NCBI GenBank assembly: GCA_014706385.1
Contig: JACGZH010000006.1
Coordinates: forward strand, 496,001-560,000
Direction of reading: 5' to 3'
From: Phaffia rhodozyma
Taxonomy: Eukaryota; Basidiomycota; Tremellomycetes; Cystofilobasidiales; Mrakiaceae
Length of the DNA: 64,000 nt
Under the pieces are notes generated by a model. That model worked only from the letters and a program-made list of their open reading frames with translations, was not told where the DNA came from and ran no database searches. The position numbers and the translations under genes were made by a program. Positions 57,469 through 64,000 of the stretch are shown piece after piece (the first letter of the stretch is position 1; every line of letters begins with the position of its first letter).

Positions 57469-58446
57469 GGTTGGCCGATGAGGTTTTCGAATGCAGACAG
57501 AAGGAGAGAAAGCCGGAGGATGAGGTCGAATGCCAAAAGCGACTTGGGTAGAGCTTACATAAGTAAATTTGATTAGTCAGGGCTTTCATATATCTGTATG
57601 CGGACAATATCTCACAGTGTGAACCATCCAGACCAAGAAAGAGATAGAGAGCAGAGGTCAAGAGGAGAAGGAGATAGTATGGCACATGTATGGGGATGGG
57701 GGAGTGAGGCTCTCTATGTAAGAACAAATTGAAAGGATCTCACCTTGGATGTATCAGGGTCAGGTTCGAGCCATATGCTACAGAGAGCAAACTACCATAC
57801 GAGATCTCTTCGCTTCTGAACCAGCAGTCCTCTTCGCCATATGTCACACAAATACCCCAGGTCTGTCCTTCTCTTTCAATATTACTCTACCACTAACCTT
57901 GTTCGCTCTGTATTGTCTGATCATATATCACTCAAGTGTACTTGTGATGATGATGCACGAGCGCATGAATTAAATTTCATCTCGTTTCCATCCGAGACCT
58001 CTTCAGAGCACAACAAGAGTAACATGAGGGAGACGACCGAGCAACAGGAGTTACCACAGATAGAAATTGTCTCCCAGAAGAATGTATCAAGGAGGACGTG
58101 TTCATTGAGAAGAACGCCATGCGAGGTACTGTACGACCAGACTCCTCTACTCGCACTACAGAGACTACAGTACGAACAGCAGTCTACAAAAGAACGGACT
58201 AAAATACAAATGCACTATACAGACTATAGTGTAGCACTACGAAACAAACTACAGAACGGTCTTTTGCAATTTTCAGGAACTTTTATGGCATATTAGGCCG
58301 AGTCAATAGGGAAAAAGCGGAGGCTGACTAGGAAGGAAGACTAGGAAAACAAAAAAATGAAGAAAAAGGGCCATCTCGTCAAATCGTCGGTCGCCTCCTC
58401 TCTGACTCGATCTTCTCTCCTTACGTCCTGACCCTTGCCAGTGTGG
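57469..58446. other. Divergent intergenic region, bL17m and VAS1
   Basis: Nearly 1 kb, unusual here for its length. Right half (58120-58270) is rich in TAC/CTACAG motifs and holds the hairpin annotated separately. An open frame at 58024-58296 (MRETTEQQELPQIEIV) is intact but has no similarity I recognise. A CT-rich leader (58380-58440) precedes VAS1. No gene is called. Confidence 0.5.
58213..58231. repeat. Short perfect inverted repeat upstream of VAS1
   Basis: CACTATA at 58213-58219 and its exact reverse complement TATAGTG at 58225-58231, separated by the 5-base spacer CAGAC. Surrounding sequence has related GCACTAC and ACTACAG copies on both sides, so the stretch 58120-58260 looks like a decayed repeat array. 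It lies about 220 bp upstream of the first synthetase ATG. It could bind a dimeric factor or form a small hairpin; chance is possible at this size. Confidence 0.45.
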
Positions 58447-61400
58447 ATGATCCACAGTCGACTTTTTACACTCTCTACCACTCGTCTCTTTTTCAGAAGG
58501 ATACCTTCATATCGTATACACCACACCTTCGTACCAATCAAACAGTTTTCCATGTCTGACCCTGTCGAGCAGCAAGAGCAGGAGGGTCCTTCGAAGTCAG
58601 CCCGTAAGTGTTTCTCTCTTTTCACTGCGTTCTAATTATTTTACCTTTACCACAAACGTCTCATATCTTTGCATTTTCCTTCATTTCATGATTGCTTTCG
58701 TTTTGTTCTCCTCTCCTTTCTCTCGATCGAAACCTTCGAACCATCACATTCCTCTGGTCCCCTCTCTGCATATCCATTCCAGTCAAGAAGGCTGCCAAGG
58801 CTGCCGAGAAGGCCGCGAAAGCCGCCGCCAAAGGACCGGTCAAGCCCCGAGGAGAGGGTAAGGCAAAGGAGCAAAAGGAGAAGCCCAAAGTGGTTGAAGA
58901 GGCACCTTTCGTCAACACCACTCCCAAGGGTGAAAAGAAAGGTTTGTCCTACACATAGTCTTCTCGTCCTTTGTCTTCCGTCATTCTCACCTCTTCTCTA
59001 CATCCTCTATTCAATCAACCAAATTCTATCTGTCGGCTGTCCTCAGACATGACCATTCCGATGTCAACCGGTTACAACCCGACGGCCGTCGAGGCTGCTT
59101 GGTATGACTGGTGGGAGAAGGAAGGCATGTTCAAGCCCAAGATGGAAGCCGATGGCTCAGTCTCGCCAAAAGGAACCTTCGTCGTTCCTTTCCCCCCGCC
59201 CAACGTCACTGGCGCGCTCCACATCGGACACGCTCTCACCGTTTCCATTCAGGACACGCTCGTCCGATGGAACCGAATGAAGGGTCTCACCGTGCTATAT
59301 GCTCCTGGATATGATCATGCTGGAATCTCCACCCAGTCTGTGGTCGAGAAGCGATTGTGGAAGGATGAAAAGTTGACCAAGCACGACCTTGGTCGGGAGA
59401 AATTCTTGGAAAAAGTTTGGACTTGGAAGGACGAGTGAGTCCAAAAATTCTTCCTTGTATCAGCTGTGTCTCAACCAGAATTTTCATTGAATCAATGGCT
59501 CTCCCCTTCCAACCTCTCCAAGGTACCAAATTAAGATTTCGAACCAACTCAGAAGACTCGGAGCTTCCTTTGAGTGGGAGCGAGTCGCCTTTACTCTTAG
59601 CGACGTACGTTTCCTTCCGATGATCTTGTCGCGACGAACAATCATCACTTACCCGCTTTGTGTGCGCTCTCTTTCGATCCTACAGACCCACAGCAAGGCT
59701 GTCAATGAGGCTTTCTGCAAGTTCTTCGAAGATGGACTGATTTACAGAGAGAACCGATTGGTCAACTGGTGTGTTCGATTGAACACTACCCTGTCCAACT
59801 TGGAGGTAAGCCGAAGCTTCTCTTCCCTCTCATCTATCAGTCTCCTAGTAGCCCTCTTGTCCACCTCTGATCACGATCTGTCCATTTATTTTACATAGGT
59901 CGATCAAAAGACTTTAACCGGACGAACTATGCTTTCCGTCCCTGGATACGATCCTAAGGAAAAGTTCGAGTTCGGAGCAATCACCTCGTTCGCCTACGTC
60001 ATTGAAGGATCCGGTAAGTTCGATCTGGCTGAGTTTCTGAAGACTTTGAAAATGGACATTGGAGAAACGCGTTCTTAACTGTGTTTACACGTCTCTTGAT
60101 TGCACACCCGGTTCGCTCGCATCAGACGAGAGAATCATCGTCGCTACCACTCGACCGGAGACCATGTTGGGAGATACCGCTATCGCCGTACACCCTGATG
60201 ATCCCCGATACACTGTTCGTATCCTCTTCTTTTATACTTGATCTCTTGTTGCGCTCAATCTTGTTGATCCCTCTTCATGTTTTCGTCGACATCATATCAC
60301 TTTTAGCACCTCCACGGAAAGTTCGCTATTCATCCGTTTGTCGCCAACCGAAAGATCCCCATCGTCACCGACGCGATCACCGTCGACATGGCTTTCGGAA
60401 CTGGAGCCGTGAAGATCACCCCCGCCCACGACCACAACGATTACGAGTGTGGAAAGCGACATAACCTCGAGTTCATCAACATCCTCAACGATGATGGAAC
60501 TCTCAACGCTAACGCTGGTGAAAAGTTCAACGGTATGAAGCGCTTCCACGCCAGGGTTGCCGTCATCGATGCCCTCAAAGAGCAGGGCTTCTACATCGAG
60601 ACAAAGGACAACCCAATGTCCATCCCTGTTTGCAGTAAATCTGGTGACTTGATTGAGGCCATCATGAAGCCTCAGTGGTGGGTCAACTGCCAGCCTCTTG
60701 CTGCAGAGTCCATCAAGAGGACTCGAGCAGGAGAGATGGTAGTCAACCCCAAGTCAAACGAGGCCGACTGGTACCGATGGATGGAGAACATGCAGGATTG
60801 GTGTATCTCTCGACAGCTCTGGTGGGGACACCGATGCCCAGCTTATTTGGTTCATATCGAAGGACAGACCACCGACGCTGCGAACACCCAGCATTGGGTT
60901 GTCGGACGAACGATTGAGGAGGCCACTGCCCGAGCCGATAAGCTCGCCAACGGCCGAAAGTACACCCTTGCTCAGGATGACGACGTTCTTGACACCTGGT
61001 TCTCTTCTGGACTCTGGCCCTTTGCCATTATGGGTTGGCCCGAGAAGACGGATGACCTGAAAAACTTCTACCCGGCCACTCTTCTCGAAACCGGATGGGA
61101 CATCATCTTCTTCTGGGTTGCCCGAATGGTGTTCTTTGGTATCCAGCTTACCGACCAGATGCCGTTCAAAGAGGTTTTCCTTCACGCCATGATCAGAGAT
61201 GCTCACGGTCGAAAGATGTCAAAGTCGTTGGGTAACGTGATCGATCCTTTGGATGTCATGCAGGGTTGCGCACTTGAAGACCTTCACAAGCAGCTTCTGG
61301 CCGGAAACTTGGACGACAAGGAGATTGCCAAGGCAAAGGCCGGTCAGGCAAAGGACTATCCCAAGGGTATTCCTCAGTGCGGAACGGATGCACTCAGGTT

Positions 61401-62880
61401 CGCTTTGTGCGCATACTCTGGTGTCGGACGAGACATTAACTTGGACATCCTTCGAGTCGAGGGTTACCGAAAGTTCTGCAACAAGCTTTGGAATGCTATC
61501 CGGTTCGCCATGCTTAAGCTTGATGCTGGTTTCGTCCCTGCATCCACTTCCAAGGTTTGTTTCTCTGATATCTTTTTAATAGCTTTTTCTTGCAATGATA
61601 TTCTCGATCATTCAGAGCTCAATCGACAGGCTTTTTGTCTTATAGCGATCCGGCAAGGAGAGCGTAGTTGAGCGATGGATCCTCCACAAGCTTAACATCG
61701 CTTCGGCCGATGTCAACAAGCACTTCACCGACCGAAGCTTCATGTCCGCCACCACGGCTATTCATAACTTCTGGTTATACGAGTTCTGTGATGTCTACAT
61801 TGTTCGTCTTCTTTATCTTTCATCTGCCTTTTCTTGTATCTATTTGTTTGTTTGTTCATCATCTCGTCTCTTTGTCTCTCGGCTTGCCTACTTTAGGAGG
61901 CTTCCAAGTCAATGACCGACGAAAAGGCTTCGCCTGAGGTTCGAGCATCTGCTCAGCAGACTTTGTACACCTGTCTCGACGAGGGTCTCCGACTTTTGCA
62001 CCCTTTCATGCCCTACGTGACTGAAGAGCTCTGGCAGCGATTACCTCGACGACCTGCAGACAAGACGGTGTCGGTTTCTTTGGCCCAGTTCCCTGAGGAG
62101 TCAGCTGACGCTGCTGATCCTCAGGCCGAGGCGGACTTTGATTTGGTGTTCTCATGTACAAAGGCCGCTCGGTCTCTCGCTTCCACTTACAACATCCAGT
62201 CCGGTCTTCAGGGTACGTTATCCTGAATCATGATTCTTTCAGGTTATCAAAATTTTGCCAACTATCCTTCTGATGCTTTATATATTTCCAAAATGTTCAT
62301 GGGTAAACAGTCTTTGTCCAGGTATCAGAGCCTAGATTGAACGAGATGTTCCAGAGCCAAATCACTGTTCTTTCCAGTCTCACCAAGGGATGCAAGTCGG
62401 CTGAGGTGATCAGCAAGGTCGAGGAACTTCCGGAAGGTTGTGCCTCCGAATTGGTCAACGCTGAGGTCACCGTTCACTTGATGGTTCGGGTAAGTCGCAC
62501 ACCTTTCCTTTCACTTTTATCCAACAGTTGAATCAGCTCTGACGCCTAGAGAATTGTTTTGCATCCGATGCTGCTCCGATCGGTTACAGGGTAAGGTCGA
62601 CCTTGATGCCGAGGTTCAGAAGCTTCAGAAGAAGATTGAGATCGCTAAGACTTCTCAGGAGAAGACGGTCGCTTTGAGCCAGAAGCCTAACATCCCTGCC
62701 GAGGTCCTCGCCAACAACGCCGATAAGGTAAGTTTCGTTTTCTATCTTCTTTTTATGAGTTGTTATGCTTTTTACTGACGCTATGCTCACTTCGACTTGA
62801 TCCTTGTCTAGTTGAAACTGCTTGATGCCGAGATTGAGACACTCACCCGATCGATGGAGATGTTCACTGCGTTGAAATAG
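58447..62880 (+). CDS. VAS1: Valyl-tRNA synthetase, probable dual-targeted
   Basis: Charges tRNA-Val. Two in-frame ATGs lie in the same exon: 58447 and, 35 codons later, 58552 ([12 protein letters not shown]). The first adds [20 protein letters not shown] and onward, an acid-free, Arg-rich amphipathic leader typical of mitochondrial presequences. So one gene may make both mitochondrial and cytosolic enzymes, as in yeast VAS1. Exon 2 is Lys/Ala-rich. The class I core has the HIGH motif in [15 protein letters not shown] and KMSKS in [13 protein letters not shown]. The editing domain includes [18 protein letters not shown] and [35 protein letters not shown] and [14 protein letters not shown] follow. 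The C-terminal coiled coil is [20 protein letters not shown] and ends at TAG 62878-62880. Eleven or more exons, all with GT-AG introns. Identity certain; dual start is an inference. Confidence 0.96.
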
Positions 62881-63583
62881 AGTAGCAAAAGGAAGAAAAA
62901 CAAGAAGATTGTTAGAGGTCGGAAGATGTTGCGCGAGGAAGGAGAAGAGGTTCAGATTACAGATTTGTTTTGCTATAAGTCTTGTTGGATTGTTTTTCTT
63001 CCTTCTGTGTATACGATCAATGTTTGTGTTTGTCTTTGTTCGGCAGGCATCTGCCAGAATGCAGAATGGAATCAACATCGTCTAATGACTATGAGATCAA
63101 AGTCATACACAAGAAAGAGCAGATGGGGAAAAAGAAAGAGTAAGGAGAAGGGATGTTGGTAAATATGACGACGTTTCGATCGAACAAACACCCGAAACAA
63201 CGAAGCATTCACACCGTGATGGGATGAGATTTCATTTCCCTCCTTTGGCCCATCGCTCTTTCAACCGATTTACTTGCCCGCCCGCTCGCTCCCGCTTAGT
63301 TTGAGTCGCACGCTTTTGAAGAGGCATCTTTTCTTCACACAGCTCTCATATCCGACAGGTCTCGTCCTTGAACTCATCCTGCTTAGAGACAAACTCTTGG
63401 AAAACGCGTAACACAAAAGAAAAAGAGGTCCGGTATATTCGCTTTCCCCAGTGTTGATATAGACCCATCTCTATCAAAGCACAACCTCAACCTCAAGCCT
63501 GAACCTCCGCCCCACTCCGCTCTCTGCTCCTACCTCTTCCCGTCTCTCGCTTGGTTTATCTTTCTTATCAGAGGAGAAGAGAA
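62881..63583. other. Intergenic region, tandem plus-strand genes
   Basis: About 700 bp: 3' flank of VAS1, then a C-rich leader (63240-63330, CCCGCCCGCTCGCTCCCGC) and CT-rich sequence before the next ATG. No coding exon recognised. Confidence 0.5.
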
Positions 63584-64000
63584 ATGAGTCGAATCTATCC
63601 ATCCCATCAGTCAAATTCGTCAAACAACTCGAAAGTAGGACAACAAAGATGGGATCAAGACGACGCTTGGGATTCTGCTTCGGATAGCGAGGATCCAGTC
63701 GTCCCAAAGACAGCTTATGTATCTAAACCTTCAACCTCTGCATCTGCCTCCGGATCCGGATCTGGATCTACGCTCGGATCAACATCGTCCACGTCAAAGA
63801 CGAAACAATACCCGACACCGACGCCATCGTCCTTTACCGGAGGATCACACACGAAGCCACATGCTCAGACCGAAGCTCAAGCGCAACTTACCAACACAGT
63901 TTCCTCACTTTCACTTGGCTCTCGACCTGCCGGACCGAGTCGAACACCCTCGTCTTTTCTGTCTAGTCTGGGAGGAGTAGGAAGGAGAGCCGCTTCGTCA
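63584..64000 (+). CDS. Unrecognised Ser-rich protein, 5' part only
   Basis: Open from ATG 63584 to the right edge (139 codons, no stop), so truncated by the window. It starts MSRIYPSHQSNSSNNSKVGQ, then QRWDQDDAWDSASDSEDP, a Trp/Asp motif that stands out in otherwise Ser/Thr/Gly/Pro-rich disorder (SASGSGSGSTLGSTSSTS). No domain is visible yet. The rest of the gene would be needed to name it. Confidence 0.7.
   Translation, partial: MSRIYPSHQSNSSNNSKVGQQRWDQDDAWDSASDSEDPVVPKTAYVSKPSTSASASGSGSGSTLGSTSSTSKTKQYPTPTPSSFTGGSHTKPHAQTEAQAQLTNTVSSLSLGSRPAGPSRTPSSFLSSLGGVGRRAASS

Noticed and set aside
57763..57772. GGTTCGAGCC, a tRNA B-box-like string
   Set aside because: No matching A box, acceptor stem or T-arm pairing around it, so no tRNA gene is called.
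58024..58296. ORF MRETTEQQELPQIEIV upstream of VAS1
   Set aside because: 90 codons without recognisable motif or splice support, in the repeat-like patch; not enough to call a gene.

Overview
This window is eukaryotic nuclear DNA, almost certainly from a basidiomycete yeast-like fungus. The genes are close together on both strands and cut by many short GT-AG introns (roughly 50-120 bp). Exons of a few bases to a few tens of bases are common. The proteins match fungal families: Siz/PIAS, Src1/Heh, Sad1/SUN, Bqt4, Sam37, Hse1, Spc2. Arginine is written almost only as CGA in the most conserved genes (14 of 15 Arg codons in the ADP/ATP carrier). This fits my memory of Tremellomycetes such as Phaffia/Xanthophyllomyces, but the assignment is inference. 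There are no prokaryotic operons, CRISPR arrays, IS elements or phage genes. Exon joins were worked out by hand from splice sites and reading phase. Where phase could be checked end to end I give lengths; elsewhere I say which joins are open.

Layout. 0-6 kb: mitochondrial ADP/ATP carrier (+) and a SUMO E3 ligase of the Siz/PIAS type (-). 6-14 kb: signal peptidase SEC11 (+), a NudC/CS-domain protein (-), a small Cox14-like mitochondrial protein (-) and a large acidic protein of unknown function (+). 14-25 kb: a very large dual-specificity phosphatase (-), the inner-nuclear-membrane protein Src1/Heh (-) and Sam37/metaxin (+). 25-36 kb: a small LEA-like mitochondrial protein (+), an ITFG1/TIP FG-GAP membrane protein (-), an unrecognised protein opening with six histidines (+), EMC4 (-), a CYSTM protein (+) and signal peptidase subunit SPC2 (-). 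36-48 kb: an unrecognised protein (+), a VPS9-domain Rab5-type exchange factor (+) and a 1219-residue SUN-domain protein (-). 48-64 kb: ESCRT-0 subunit HSE1 (-), ubiquitin E2 variant MMS2 (+), a Bqt4-like APSES protein (+), mitochondrial ribosomal protein bL17m (-), valyl-tRNA synthetase (+), and the start of a serine-rich protein running off the right edge.

Common themes. Three nuclear-envelope proteins that cooperate in fission yeast (Src1/Heh-LEM, SUN, Bqt4) lie within about 35 kb. Three ER-membrane biogenesis subunits (SEC11, SPC2, EMC4) are also present. HSE1 and MMS2 share a 234-bp divergent promoter. bL17m and valyl-tRNA synthetase are divergent neighbours, and the synthetase has an in-frame upstream ATG that adds a textbook mitochondrial presequence. 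I see no clearly new multi-gene system. The best leads are the dual start of the synthetase, paired telomere-like promoter repeats upstream of the phosphatase, the nuclear-envelope gene grouping and several unrecognised proteins.
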